Shown: in pieces, positions 50,174-59,232 of the stretch | How positions within the stretch are numbered: the stretch's first letter is position 1 | Layout of the letters: every line of letters starts with the position of its first letter | Origin: Myxococcota bacterium | Lineage (GTDB): Bacteria > Myxococcota_A > UBA796 > UBA2385 | Reading direction: 5' to 3' | Assembly: GCA_023150805.1 (NCBI GenBank) | Contig: JAKLKF010000030.1 | Coordinates: forward strand, 1 to 63,493 | Length of the DNA stretch: 63,493 nucleotides | Position numbers and translations under genes: made by a program | The notes under the pieces: model-generated | What the model was told of the DNA's origin: nothing | Database searches by the model: none | What the model saw: the letters and a program-made list of their open reading frames with translations, nothing else

Positions 50174-51722
50174 CGGGGGCTCCGAACATCGCGGCGGCGG
50201 CGGGGCGGCGGACCTTGCCGCTGGTCGTGCGCGGCAGGGCGCCGGGCGCCACGGTCCGCACCTCGTCCACGCGCACGCCCAGGGCCTCGACCAGGGCGCC
50301 CCGGACCCGGCGCTCCACGCCCTCCTGCCGGCGCGCGGGCACCTCGACGACCACGACCAGGCGCTCGCCGTCCTCGTGATCGCGAGCGAAGGCGGCCGCG
50401 CCGTTGGGCGTGGCCTCGGCCGCGTCGGCGGCGATCCGCTCGATGTCGTAGGGGTGGAACTTCACGCCGTTCTGGATGACCAGGTCCTTGATGCGGCCGG
50501 TGACGTGGAGCTGGCCGCCCGCGAGCACCCCCAGGTCGCCGGTGTGCAGCCAGCCCTGGCGCAGGGCGGCGGCCGTCGCCTCGGGGTCGCGGAAGTAGCC
50601 CTGCATCAGCGAGCCGCTGCGGACCAGGATCTCGCCCTGCTGCCCCGGGGGTGCGTCGATCCGCACCGAGACGCCCGGCAGCGGGCCGCCGCAGGAGGGC
50701 ACGGCGCGCCCGTCCAGCAGCAGGTCGGGGCCCGGGGCGCGGGTGTCCAGGATGCAGACGCCCAGCGTGTTCTCGGCCAGGCCGTAGCTGGGGCGCAGCG
50801 CGGAGGGGGAGAAGCCGTGGGGGCCCATGGCGGCCTGCACGTCGTCGATGGTGCTGCGGTGCACCGGCTCGGCGCCGTCCAGCGCCACGCGCCAGGCCGA
50901 CAGGTCGCCGGGGCTGCCCCGCAGGCGCCGGGCCGCCAGCCGCCAGCCGAAGTCCGGCGCCGCCGCCACGGTCGCGCGGACCGCCGCCGCCCGCTCCAGC
51001 CAGCGACCGGGGTGCAGCAGGAACTCGCCCGGCCGCATCAGGTGCAGGGGGAAGCCGAAGACCAGCGGGCAGAGCATGGCGCCGACCAGGCCCATGTCGT
51101 GGTACAGCGGCAGCCAGCTCAGGCCCACGTCGGCGGGCGACAGGCCCATGGCCGCGCCCATGCTGACGGTGCAGGTCATCGCCGCGCGGTGGCTGATCGC
51201 GGCGCCCTTCGGCCGGCCCATGCTGCCCGAGGTGAACTGGAGGAAGGCCAGGTCGTCGCCCTGGGGCTCGACGTCCCCCTGGTCAGGGTCCTCGGCCGGG
51301 GCGGTGACGACGGGCACCGGCCAGCCGGCCGCCAGCTCGGGCGTGGTCAGCACGACGGAGGGGTCCGCGGCGGTGACCAGGGGCGCCAGGCGGGCGACGG
51401 CCTCGGTCGGGTTGGACAGCGTGGCCGGGAAGGCCAGCGGGACCGCCGTCGCCCCGGCCAGCAGCGCGCCCGCGAAGGCGGCGACGAAGCGCTCGTCGTT
51501 GGGCATCAGCACGATGGCGCGGTCCCCCGCCTGCAGGCCGGCGGCGCGAGCGGCGGCGCGCCAGCGGCGGGCCAGGACCAGCAGCTCGGCGCCGGAGAAG
51601 ACCCGGTCCGCCTTGCCCTGGACCACGGTCAGCCAGGGGCCCGGACGGTGCTCCAGGGCGTGCAGGGCTGCCACCAGGGTGGGAAACGGCAGGGCGGGCA
51701 GGGGGGGGCCGTGCAGTTCCAC
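50163..51722 (-). CDS. Fatty-acyl-AMP ligase (FAAL)-type adenylating enzyme
   Basis: A 519-residue ANL-superfamily enzyme. Signatures are DLAFLQFTSGSMGRPKGAAI (P-loop), LSWLPLYHDMGLVGAMLC (FAAL hallmark), LRPSYGLAENTLGV, GWLHTGDLGVLAGGQLHVTGR and PRTTSGKVRR with the C-terminal Lys. FAALs activate a fatty acid as acyl-AMP and load it on an ACP. The GTG (MELHGPPL) is chosen from GAGGTG seven bases upstream; the longer frame adds an improbable tail. It is the first gene of the minus-strand operon, so the pathway begins with fatty-acid activation. Confidence 0.93.
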   Translation of the reverse strand: MELHGPPLPALPFPTLVAALHALEHRPGPWLTVVQGKADRVFSGAELLVLARRWRAAARAAGLQAGDRAIVLMPNDERFVAAFAGALLAGATAVPLAFPATLSNPTEAVARLAPLVTAADPSVVLTTPELAAGWPVPVVTAPAEDPDQGDVEPQGDDLAFLQFTSGSMGRPKGAAISHRAAMTCTVSMGAAMGLSPADVGLSWLPLYHDMGLVGAMLCPLVFGFPLHLMRPGEFLLHPGRWLERAAAVRATVAAAPDFGWRLAARRLRGSPGDLSAWRVALDGAEPVHRSTIDDVQAAMGPHGFSPSALRPSYGLAENTLGVCILDTRAPGPDLLLDGRAVPSCGGPLPGVSVRIDAPPGQQGEILVRSGSLMQGYFRDPEATAAALRQGWLHTGDLGVLAGGQLHVTGRIKDLVIQNGVKFHPYDIERIAADAAEATPNGAAAFARDHEDGERLVVVVEVPARRQEGVERRVRGALVEALGVRVDEVRTVAPGALPRTTSGKVRRPAAAAMFGAPDGG

Positions 51723-51855
51723 CGGGGGCACCTCGGGAGGGCCGCCGGGGATAGCGTGCCTCCCGGGCCCCGGACATCGGCCGAACGACCGATGGCCCCT
51801 CGTTCCCCGCCCCAGCGACCGTGCGGCCCGGGCGGCGCATGTGTACGATGCGCGG

Positions 51856-53163
51856 GTGTCCGGCATCGTCCTGTCGCTGCTCCTGTCTGCCTGCGGGGTC
51901 GAGCCCGGCCCGGCGCTGCAGCGCTGGCAGGAGCCGCCGGACAGCGGTCACGCGGGCGACGGCGGAGGACCCGGCGGCGACGGCGGGGGCACCGGCGGCG
52001 ACGGCGGAGGACCCGGCGGCGACGGCGGGGGCGAGGAGATCCCGGCGGAGCCGACCGCGGGCCTGCGTGGCCTGCTGGTCGTCACCTCCTGGGACCGCGA
52101 GGAGGCCGCCCTCGCGACGGGCGCCGGGGCCGGGCAGTACCGGTTCATCGTCCTGCCGCTGTCGCTGTACACCCACCTCGACGAGATCCGCGCCGCCAAC
52201 CCAGACGCCCGCCTGTTGGCCTACCAGAAGGTGGGCGGGATGCGCGACGACGGGGGCGACTACGCGTCGACCGGGGTCCTGATCTCGGAGGCCGAGGAGG
52301 CCGCCGGCGAGGGCTGGTTCCTGCACGACGCGGACGGCGCGCGCCTGGAGTACTGCGACTACGCGGGGGTCGCCGTCGCCGACGTCGGTGACCCCGCCTA
52401 CCAGGAGCGGTGGTTGGACAACGTCTCTGCGCGCCTGGCCCGCGACGGCTGGGACGGCGTGTTCATGGACGACGTCAACGTCTTCCCGGGCCACTGCCTG
52501 GGCTCGCTGGGCACGCCCATCGCCGAGTACGCCACCGACCAGGCCTATGGCGATGCCGTCATCTCCTTCATGCAGGCCGTCGGCCCCGCGCTGGCCGCAG
52601 ACGGCTTCCTGGTCGCCCCCAACGTCGCCATGAACCCGTGGGAGGACTGGATGCTCGCCGCCGCGCTGGACGTGGCGGCCTCGTCCACCCACGTCCTGCG
52701 CGAGTACTGGATGCGCTGGGACGACTCCGAGGTCTTCACCGGCGACATGTGGCTGTCCACCCTGCTCTTCTCCGAGCAGGTCGAGGCCCTGGGCAGGAGC
52801 TTCCTGGCCTTGACCTACGGGCCGGGGGACGAGGGCGCAGCCTGGGGGCAGGCCTACGGCCGCGCCAGCTTCCTGCTGGCCTGGGATGGCGAGCAGGACT
52901 CGGCCTGGGGCTACCTCGACGACGAGGTCGATCCCTGGAGCGAGCTGTGGGCGGGCGACCTGGGGCTGCCGGTCGAGGCACGCACGGCGGTCGGCGTCGG
53001 CTGGCGCCGGACCTACAGCGGCGGGGTGGTGCTGGTGAACCCGGATCCGGCCGAGGACCAGGTCTTCCCCCTGGACGCGCCGTACCTGACCGCCGCCGGC
53101 GAGCGGGTCCAAGAGGTGCGCCTGGCGCCGGGCGAGGGCGTGTGGCTGCGCGCGTCCCCGTGA
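51856..53163 (+). CDS. Lipoprotein, putative glycoside hydrolase (GHL15-like)
   Basis: A 435-residue exported lipoprotein: signal MSGIVLSLLLSAC with cysteine 13, then a Gly/Asp-rich repeat linker (GDGGGPGGDGGGTGGDGG). The main part looks like a (beta/alpha)8 barrel: YRFIVLPLSLYTHLDEIRAAN, ARLLAYQKVGG, WFLHDADGARLEY, RDGWDGVFMDDVNVF and SSTHVLREYWMRWDD. The pattern agrees with the putative glycosyl-hydrolase group GHL15; DDVNVF may hold the acid. A small C-terminal beta domain ends the protein. Likely an outer-surface polysaccharide enzyme. It is divergent from the FAAL operon. Confidence 0.75.
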   Translation: MSGIVLSLLLSACGVEPGPALQRWQEPPDSGHAGDGGGPGGDGGGTGGDGGGPGGDGGGEEIPAEPTAGLRGLLVVTSWDREEAALATGAGAGQYRFIVLPLSLYTHLDEIRAANPDARLLAYQKVGGMRDDGGDYASTGVLISEAEEAAGEGWFLHDADGARLEYCDYAGVAVADVGDPAYQERWLDNVSARLARDGWDGVFMDDVNVFPGHCLGSLGTPIAEYATDQAYGDAVISFMQAVGPALAADGFLVAPNVAMNPWEDWMLAAALDVAASSTHVLREYWMRWDDSEVFTGDMWLSTLLFSEQVEALGRSFLALTYGPGDEGAAWGQAYGRASFLLAWDGEQDSAWGYLDDEVDPWSELWAGDLGLPVEARTAVGVGWRRTYSGGVVLVNPDPAEDQVFPLDAPYLTAAGERVQEVRLAPGEGVWLRASP

Positions 53164-53213
53164 ACGGCCCGCGGGCCTTGTGAGGGAGGGAGGATGGGCG
53201 GTAGTCTGGGTAC

Positions 53214-54965
53214 ATGGATCCGGAATCGCAGCGTTGTGTAGACTTTCGCCGCATCTTCAACGGTGTGCGCTCGCCCGTGTTGGTCTTGGACCCCGACCTG
53301 CGCCTGGTCGCCGTCACCGACGCCTACCTGGCCGCCACGATGACCGACCGTGCGGCCATCCTCGGGCACCACCTCTTCGAGGTCTTCCCCGACAACCCCG
53401 ACGATCCCCACGCCAACGGTGTGGCGAACCTGGCCGCCTCGCTCCGACGTGTGATCGCCAGTCGGCGCCCCGACGCCATGGCGGTGCAGAAGTACGACAT
53501 CCGCCGCCCCGCTGCCCAGGGTGGCGGCTTCGAGGTCCGCTACTGGAGCCCGGTCAACACGCCCGTCCTGGACGACGAGGGGCGGCTGCTCTACATCCTG
53601 CACGAGGTCACCGACGTCACCGACTTCGTGCTGCTCCAGGCGGCCGAGGCCGAGGCGCACCGCCAGGCGGAGAAGCTCCTTGCCCGGAACGCGGGGATGG
53701 AGGCGGAGATCATCGCGCGTGGCATCGACCTGATGCGCGTGAACGCCGAGCTTCGGCAGGCCCACGCCGACCTGGAGCGCCGTGTCGAGGAGCGTACCGC
53801 CGCCTTGCACAAGACCGAGGAGCAGCTCCGGCACGCGCAGCGCCTGGAGTCGATCGGCCGCCTGGCCGGCGGTGTCGCTCACGACTTCAACAACCTGCTC
53901 ACCGTCATCCTCAGCATGACCGAGCTGGTCCGGGCCGAGCTGCACGCCCAGGACCCGCGCGCGGAGGACCTGGGCCAGGTGCTGGCGGCCGGGAAGCGCG
54001 CCGCCGCGCTCACCTCCCAGCTCCTCGCCTTCAGCCGGCAGCAGCTCGTCGAGACCCGTGTCTTCGAGCTGGACCCGGTGGTGGTGCAGATGGGCCGGAT
54101 GCTGCGCCCGCTGCTGGGAGAGGACATCGAGCTGACGATCCTCGTCCAGGCTGCCGGTGCCTGTGTGCGTGCGGACCTCGGCCAGGTCGAGCAGGTCATC
54201 GCCAACCTGGTGGTCAACGCCCGGGACGCGATGCCCGGAGGGGGGAGGCTGACGCTGGAGACCGGCTGCGTGGAGCTGGGCGAGGACTACGCGCGCGAGC
54301 ACGTCGGCGCGCAGGTGGGTCCCCACCTGATGCTGGCCTGCTCGGACTCGGGCCACGGGATGAGCCGCGATGTGCAGGCGCGGATCTTCGAGCCCTTCTT
54401 CACGACCAAGCCGCAGGGGAAGGGCACGGGGCTGGGTCTGTCCACGGTGTTCGGCATCGTCAAGCAGGCTGGCGGATCCGTCTGGGTCTACAGCGAACCC
54501 GACCAGGGCACGACCTTCAAGGTCTACCTGCCCCAGGTCGCACAGGCTCCCGACCGGCCGGTCGCGCGCGGCGCGCCGCCGCCCCTGCGGCCGGGCTCGG
54601 AGGCGGTCCTGCTGGTCGAAGACGACGACATGGTGCGAGGCGTGGCGACCGCCATCCTGCGCGGCCACGGCTACCGGGTGCGGAGCTTCGCGGCGCCAGT
54701 CGAGGCCCTGTCGGCGCTGGAGGCCGACCCGAGGTCGGTGGACCTGCTCATCACCGACCTGGTGATGCCCGGGATGAACGGACGGGAGCTGGCCGAGCGG
54801 GCCGCCCTGCTCCGGCCTGACCTGAAGGTGCTCTACCTCTCGGGCTACACCGACGACGCGGTGGTCCGCAGCGGGGTCCTGACGGCCGACCTTCGCTTCC
54901 TGCAGAAGCCCTTCACGCCGGACACGATGGCCCGGCGGGTCCGGGAGGTGCTCGACGGGGGCTGA
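53214..54965 (+). CDS. Hybrid sensor histidine kinase
   Basis: A 583-residue cytoplasmic kinase without transmembrane helices. A PAS domain (about 10-140, [17 protein letters not shown]) precedes a coiled coil (about 140-205). The HisKA box is [13 protein letters not shown] (His223). The HATPase has [14 protein letters not shown] (N box), DSGHGMS and [15 protein letters not shown]-terminal receiver has [12 protein letters not shown] (Asp515) and Lys in FLQKPF. It should sense an internal signal and phosphorylate its own receiver or a separate phosphotransfer protein; no partner is adjacent. The ATG has only a weak ribosome-binding site. Confidence 0.94.
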   Translation: MDPESQRCVDFRRIFNGVRSPVLVLDPDLRLVAVTDAYLAATMTDRAAILGHHLFEVFPDNPDDPHANGVANLAASLRRVIASRRPDAMAVQKYDIRRPAAQGGGFEVRYWSPVNTPVLDDEGRLLYILHEVTDVTDFVLLQAAEAEAHRQAEKLLARNAGMEAEIIARGIDLMRVNAELRQAHADLERRVEERTAALHKTEEQLRHAQRLESIGRLAGGVAHDFNNLLTVILSMTELVRAELHAQDPRAEDLGQVLAAGKRAAALTSQLLAFSRQQLVETRVFELDPVVVQMGRMLRPLLGEDIELTILVQAAGACVRADLGQVEQVIANLVVNARDAMPGGGRLTLETGCVELGEDYAREHVGAQVGPHLMLACSDSGHGMSRDVQARIFEPFFTTKPQGKGTGLGLSTVFGIVKQAGGSVWVYSEPDQGTTFKVYLPQVAQAPDRPVARGAPPPLRPGSEAVLLVEDDDMVRGVATAILRGHGYRVRSFAAPVEALSALEADPRSVDLLITDLVMPGMNGRELAERAALLRPDLKVLYLSGYTDDAVVRSGVLTADLRFLQKPFTPDTMARRVREVLDGG

Positions 54966-55003
54966 ACGCTGGCACGGCTCCCCCTGCGGGCTATCCCCCG
55001 CCC

Positions 55004-55438
55004 ATGCCCTCCTCCTCCGCTCCCGACCTCGCCACCGGTCTCGACCTTCCGGACTTCGACGTCCAGGTCTTCTTCGACGGCGCCTGCCCGCTCTGCGCGC
55101 GCGAGATCGCGATGCTGCGCGCGCTGGACCGGCGTGGCCGCGTCCGCTTCACCGACATCGCGGGCGCGGGCTTCGATCCGCTGCCCCTGGGGCGCTCGAT
55201 GGACGAGCTGATGGCGGAGATCCAGGCGCGCCTGCCCGACGGCACCTGGGTGTCCGGGGTGGAGGTGTTCCGCCGCCTCTACAGCGCCGTGGGGCTGTCC
55301 TGGGCGGTGGCGCCGACCCGCCTGCCGGGGATCTCCCAGGCCCTGGACGCTGGCTACCGCCTGTTCGCGAAGAACCGCCTGCGGCTGACGGGGCGCTGCG
55401 AGGACGGCGTCTGCGCGGTGGAGCCGGGCGCGGCCTGA
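55004..55438 (+). CDS. DCC-family thiol-disulfide oxidoreductase (DUF393)
   Basis: A 144-residue protein with the family mark [17 protein letters not shown] (CPLC, Cys28/Cys31) and a thioredoxin-like continuation ([14 protein letters not shown]-like [23 protein letters not shown]). It probably acts in cytoplasmic thiol-disulfide exchange. There is a second pair, GRCEDGVC, near the C-terminus that could also be redox-active. No partner gene is indicated. Confidence 0.9.
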   Translation: MPSSSAPDLATGLDLPDFDVQVFFDGACPLCAREIAMLRALDRRGRVRFTDIAGAGFDPLPLGRSMDELMAEIQARLPDGTWVSGVEVFRRLYSAVGLSWAVAPTRLPGISQALDAGYRLFAKNRLRLTGRCEDGVCAVEPGAA

Positions 55439-55558
55439 GGCGCGCCGCCCCGGCCTGGGCGGACCTGCGCGGCGTGGAGGTGGCCGGTTGCTTGAGGCGG
55501 TGCGCACCCGGAGGATAGGTCCCGCCGCCCGACCTCTCTCCCCCGCACGGGATCCGCC

Positions 55559-55903
55559 ATGCGACCCTCTCCCCGCCTCCTGCCCCTGCTCGCCCTGCCC
55601 CTGCTGGCCTGCCCCGCCTACGAGGGCCCCATCGACGTGATCCTGGTCGACATGGACGACAGCGCCGACCTGGGCTGGGCCGAGGCGGGCAGCTCGACCT
55701 TCGAGCCCTGCACGAACGGCACGACCAACCCCGAGGCCATGGCCGGCTGTGGACCCTACGGCGTCGGCAGGCCCGGCGACTACATCGTCCGGGTGACCTG
55801 GCAGGGCGTGACGGTGGACAAGGCGGTCACGCTGGAGAAGGACAACAGCTACCTGGCCAACACCGAGGTCGAGTTCACGGCGGCCGAGTTCGTGGAGGGA
55901 TGA
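55559..55903 (+). CDS. Small lipoprotein of unknown function
   Basis: A 114-residue exported lipoprotein: MRPSPRLLPLLALPLLAC, with cysteine 18, then a short acidic beta domain (VDMDDSADLGW, YIVRVTWQGVTVDKAVTLEKDN) with a Cys pair (EPCTNGTTN..., AGCGPYG). The stop overlaps the ATG of the glycoside-hydrolase-like lipoprotein gene (ATGA), so they form a small operon. No family recognised; the pairing suggests a partner or chaperone for that enzyme. Confidence 0.75.
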   Translation: MRPSPRLLPLLALPLLACPAYEGPIDVILVDMDDSADLGWAEAGSSTFEPCTNGTTNPEAMAGCGPYGVGRPGDYIVRVTWQGVTVDKAVTLEKDNSYLANTEVEFTAAEFVEG

Positions 55904-57627
55904 CGCGGGTGTCGCCGCTCCTGCCGCTGCTGCTGGCCTGCTCCCAGCCCTGGTCGGGCCCCGCTGGCGGCGCCCCGGGGGACGGCGGCGGGGATGGGGC
56001 TGGCGCCGACGGCGGGGAGGGCGACGGCGGCGAGGTGGACGGTGGAGGGCCCGGCGACGCGGGCGGCGAGGAGACCGGCGGCGAGGACGGCGGCGGGTCG
56101 GGCGGCGACGGTGGGACCGGCCTGGAGCCGCTGCCCTACCCGGCGCGGGAGCCCTGGGCGATCAAGGGCATCCAGCCAGACTTCTGGCCCAGCTACGACG
56201 AGCTGGCCGGCAACCGGGCAGGCGGCGTCGCGATGAACCTGGTGTGGGCGAGCTGGCAGCCCGCGCTGCGCGCGGCCCCCTGCGAGCCCGGGGAGCAGGA
56301 GCACGACGGCCAGTGCTTCACGGTCGACGCCAGCGTGGACGCGGCCATCGCCGAGTGGACCGCGCGGGGGCTGGTCGTGACCGCTATCGTCTACGGTGTG
56401 CCGGCGTGGGCCCGGACCGGCAACACCGGCTGTTCACCGGTGGCCGACGGCTACGACATCTTCTGCGCCGGGGACGATCCGGCCGACTACGCGCGCTTCG
56501 CCGGGATGCTGGCCGCTCGCTACGACGGCCTGCACGGTCACGGCCGGATCGCCGACTTCGTGCTGCACAACGAGGTCAACGCCAACTCCTGGTACGACGT
56601 GGGCTGCGGCCAGGGGGTGCCCTGTGACACCGACGCCTGGATCCGCCGCTACGCCGCGGACTTCACCGCCGCGTACGACGCCATCGTCGCCGCCCAGCCC
56701 CACGCCCGCGTCCTTGTGCCCTTCGACCACCACTTCGGCGCGGAGCTGGACGATCCCGGCGCCGAGCAGCCCCTGCTGTCGGCCCAGACCTTCCTGTCGG
56801 CGCTCGCACCCCTGCTGGGAGAGCGCCAGTGGCGCGTGGCCTGGCACCCCTACCCGCCGGACCTGTTCTCGCCCGCCTTCGGTCCCTTCGACGCGCCGCG
56901 GGTCACCTACGGCAACATCGGCCTGCTCCTGCAGTGGCTGCGCGCCACCTTCCCCGACCGTCCCCACGCCTGGACCGTCCACCTGACCGAGAGCGGCGTC
57001 AGCTCGGCCTCGCCCTCCTCCAGCGAGGAGGCCCAGGCCCAGGCCGTGTGCGACTCCCTGGCCAACGTGCTCGGGACCCCCGGCATCGACAGCTACATCT
57101 ACCACCGGATGAGGGATCACTCCGGCGAGGGCGGGCTGCTGCTGGGCCTGGCGCGCGAGGACGGCAGCCTGAAGCCCGCGTGGAGCACCTGGGCCCTGGC
57201 CAACCGCGACGACCTGGAGCCGCCCCAGGTCTCCTGCGGCTTCCAGAACCTGCCCTGGACGCGGCTGGCGCGGGGCTACGACGGCGCGGGCAACCACTGG
57301 GTCAGCAGCCGCCTGCTGCCCGACGGCTTCGCCGAGGAGTCGGTGACCGGCTGGCGCCTGCTGCGGGAGGAGGAGGCCGGGACGTCGATGCTGTACGAGT
57401 GCGCCGTGGGCACCGACCACGGCTTCGTCAGCGCCGACGTGGGCTGCGAGGGGCAGACCATGATGGGCCCGCTGGGCTACGCCTGGACGGCTCCGGTCGA
57501 GGGCGGGGTGGCTCTGTACCGCTGCCGGGTGGGCGAGGGGTCCTCGCACTTCGTCAGCACCGATCCCGCTTGCGAGGGGCAGGTCACCGAGGGGCTGCTG
57601 GGCTACGCGCTCCCGCCGGCGGGGTGA
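55900..57627 (+). CDS. Lipoprotein, glycoside-hydrolase-like (DUF5722-type) with C-terminal repeats
   Basis: A 575-residue lipoprotein: signal MTRVSPLLPLLLAC with cysteine 14, then about 60 residues of Gly/Asp/Glu linker. The barrel has ARTGNTGCSP..., FVLHNEVNANSWYDVGC with an acid-base Glu candidate and TVHLTESGVSSASPSSSEEAQA with a nucleophile Glu candidate, as in DUF5722 proteins. The C-terminus has two copies of a 35-residue repeat (LYECAVGTDHGFVSADVGCEGQ and LYRCRVGEGSSHFVSTDPACEGQ) of the DUF5648-like kind. An outer-surface polysaccharide-degrading enzyme is likely; no substrate is indicated. Confidence 0.78.
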   Translation: MTRVSPLLPLLLACSQPWSGPAGGAPGDGGGDGAGADGGEGDGGEVDGGGPGDAGGEETGGEDGGGSGGDGGTGLEPLPYPAREPWAIKGIQPDFWPSYDELAGNRAGGVAMNLVWASWQPALRAAPCEPGEQEHDGQCFTVDASVDAAIAEWTARGLVVTAIVYGVPAWARTGNTGCSPVADGYDIFCAGDDPADYARFAGMLAARYDGLHGHGRIADFVLHNEVNANSWYDVGCGQGVPCDTDAWIRRYAADFTAAYDAIVAAQPHARVLVPFDHHFGAELDDPGAEQPLLSAQTFLSALAPLLGERQWRVAWHPYPPDLFSPAFGPFDAPRVTYGNIGLLLQWLRATFPDRPHAWTVHLTESGVSSASPSSSEEAQAQAVCDSLANVLGTPGIDSYIYHRMRDHSGEGGLLLGLAREDGSLKPAWSTWALANRDDLEPPQVSCGFQNLPWTRLARGYDGAGNHWVSSRLLPDGFAEESVTGWRLLREEEAGTSMLYECAVGTDHGFVSADVGCEGQTMMGPLGYAWTAPVEGGVALYRCRVGEGSSHFVSTDPACEGQVTEGLLGYALPPAG

Positions 57628-57651
57628 GGCGGGCGCCGCGCGCGCGGCCTC

Positions 57652-58827
57652 TCAGGCGAACCGCACCGAGTAGATGGGTGGGAAGTTGTTGCCCACCGTG
57701 ATCCAGCTCTCGCCGCGGTCCTCGCTCAGGTAGAGGTTGCCGGTCGTGCTCCCGAAGGCGATGACGCCGTCCTGGTTGGCCAGGGCGTGGCGGTAGACGA
57801 CGTCCCAGGCGTTGCCCTGGGGCAGGCCCTGGCGGAGCTGCCGCCAGGTCTTGCCGCCGTCCTCGGTGCGGGCGACGAAGAGCCCGCCGTCGATGGCCAT
57901 GCGCTGGTTGTCCCCCCGCGCGGGGACCAGCCAGGCCACCCTGCCGTCGTGGGCGTCCACGGTGACCGGGAAGCCGAAGTAGACGCCCTGGTCCGGATCG
58001 TCCACGCGGGTCCAGCTCTGTGCATCGTCGTCACTGTAGAAGACGCCGGCGTGGTTCTGCTGCCAGATGTGCTGGGGCTGATGCTGGCACTGCTCGATGT
58101 AGTGGGCGTCGTGGCCCCACTCGGCCTCGGCCTCGGGCATGTGATCCATCGCCATGCCCTGGTTGCGGCTGCGCCAGGTCTGTCCGCCGTCGGTCGTCTC
58201 GATCACACCGGCGGTGGAGACGGCGACCAGCACCCGGTCGGGATCGCGGGGGTCGACCACCACCGAGTGGATGCCCGGCGCGAAGTCGCCGCCCTCGGAG
58301 GCGGGCGTGCCGAACCACTTGGTCTCGCCCGTGCCGTCCCCGGTGAACAGATCACCACCGCGCGAGGGGTGGTTCCACAGCCCGCGGTTCAGGGAGAAGG
58401 TGGCGCCGCCGTCCCGGCTCTCGAACAGCCCGCCGGGGATGGTGCCGACGTACACGCGGCCGCCGGGGCCGAAGCCCACCACCCACAGCTTCTGCAGGGT
58501 GGCCGCCTTGGTCGAGACCTTCCAGCCCACGCCGTAGTCGGCACTCTCGTCTTCGTACATGTCCTGGGCGATGTAGCGCGCGCCCTCGGGGTACTTGATC
58601 TGCTGGGGCGCGTCCTGCCAGGTGGCGCCTTCGTCGTCGGAGATCGACAGCTTCGCACCCCAGTGCCCGTGACCCAGCAGGGCCCACAAGCGGCCGGTGT
58701 AGGGGTCGCGGGCCACGAAGTTCACGCCGACGCCGGCGTGCCCGGCCAGGCGGGCCTGCCACACGCCGTCGTGCTTCTGGACGAAGAAGGTCCCCTTGCG
58801 GGTGCCTACCAGGAGGGTCTTCTGCAT
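57652..58827 (-). CDS. BNR/sialidase-type beta-propeller protein
   Basis: A 391-residue cytoplasmic protein with repeated Asp-box (BNR) motifs: SDDEGATWQDAP, SRDGGATFSLN, TTDGGQTWRSR, SDDDAQSWTRVD, TEDGGKTWRQL and SEDRGESWITVG. The arrangement is a six-bladed exo-alpha-sialidase-like propeller. No signal peptide and no sialidase catalytic Arg triad are visible, so it is not an obvious sialidase. GGAGG lies eight bases before the ATG, which starts two bases after the stop of the MoaD-like gene. That pairing is known from other genomes but has no assigned function. Confidence 0.88.
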   Translation of the reverse strand: MQKTLLVGTRKGTFFVQKHDGVWQARLAGHAGVGVNFVARDPYTGRLWALLGHGHWGAKLSISDDEGATWQDAPQQIKYPEGARYIAQDMYEDESADYGVGWKVSTKAATLQKLWVVGFGPGGRVYVGTIPGGLFESRDGGATFSLNRGLWNHPSRGGDLFTGDGTGETKWFGTPASEGGDFAPGIHSVVVDPRDPDRVLVAVSTAGVIETTDGGQTWRSRNQGMAMDHMPEAEAEWGHDAHYIEQCQHQPQHIWQQNHAGVFYSDDDAQSWTRVDDPDQGVYFGFPVTVDAHDGRVAWLVPARGDNQRMAIDGGLFVARTEDGGKTWRQLRQGLPQGNAWDVVYRHALANQDGVIAFGSTTGNLYLSEDRGESWITVGNNFPPIYSVRFA

Positions 58828-58829
58828 GT

Positions 58830-59108
58830 TCAGCCTCCGCTCAGGGCTTGAAGGATCCACACCGTGTCGCCGGGCTGCAGGGGGTCGGTCTGGCCGCGGC
58901 GGTCCCGGATCCGCTCGTTGCCGATGAAGATCTGGACGTGGTGCCGGACCCGGCCCCGCTCGTCCCGCAGGTAGAAGTCGATCCCGGGTGCGAGGGCTTC
59001 GAGCGCGGCCAGCGCCTGGGCCACCGTGGTGGCCTGGACCTGCACCTGCCCCTCAGCCAGGTGGGGGAAGAAGGCGAACAGGTGGCGCGTGAACTGGAGC
59101 GTGACCAA
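58830..59108 (-). CDS. MoaD/ThiS-like ubiquitin-fold protein
   Basis: A 92-residue beta-grasp protein ending in the Gly-Gly that is thiocarboxylated in MoaD/ThiS proteins (WILQALSGG). The fold is shown by VTLQFTRHLFAFFPHL, TTVAQALAALEALAPG and FIGNERIRDRRGQTDPL. It is longer than typical MoaD and could carry sulfur or act as a protein tag. The TTG at 59108 is my start; the TTG at 59138 would give 102 residues. It is cotranscribed with the BNR protein, two bases apart. No MoeB or E1-like partner is adjacent. Confidence 0.8.
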   Translation of the reverse strand: MVTLQFTRHLFAFFPHLAEGQVQVQATTVAQALAALEALAPGIDFYLRDERGRVRHHVQIFIGNERIRDRRGQTDPLQPGDTVWILQALSGG

Positions 59109-59232
59109 GGGGGAGCCTTGTCCGGGGCGCGGGACCAACGCGGATGTGGGCGTCTATCGCAAGGATGTCCGAGGTCAACGGACCACATCGTCCCATCGGG
59201 AGGGCTTGCGGGGCCGGGCGGCGGAGAGGGGA

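Noticed and set aside
57652..58827. Active sialidase
   Set aside because: Asp boxes are present, but there is no export signal and no recognisable catalytic Arg triad or Tyr/Glu pair.
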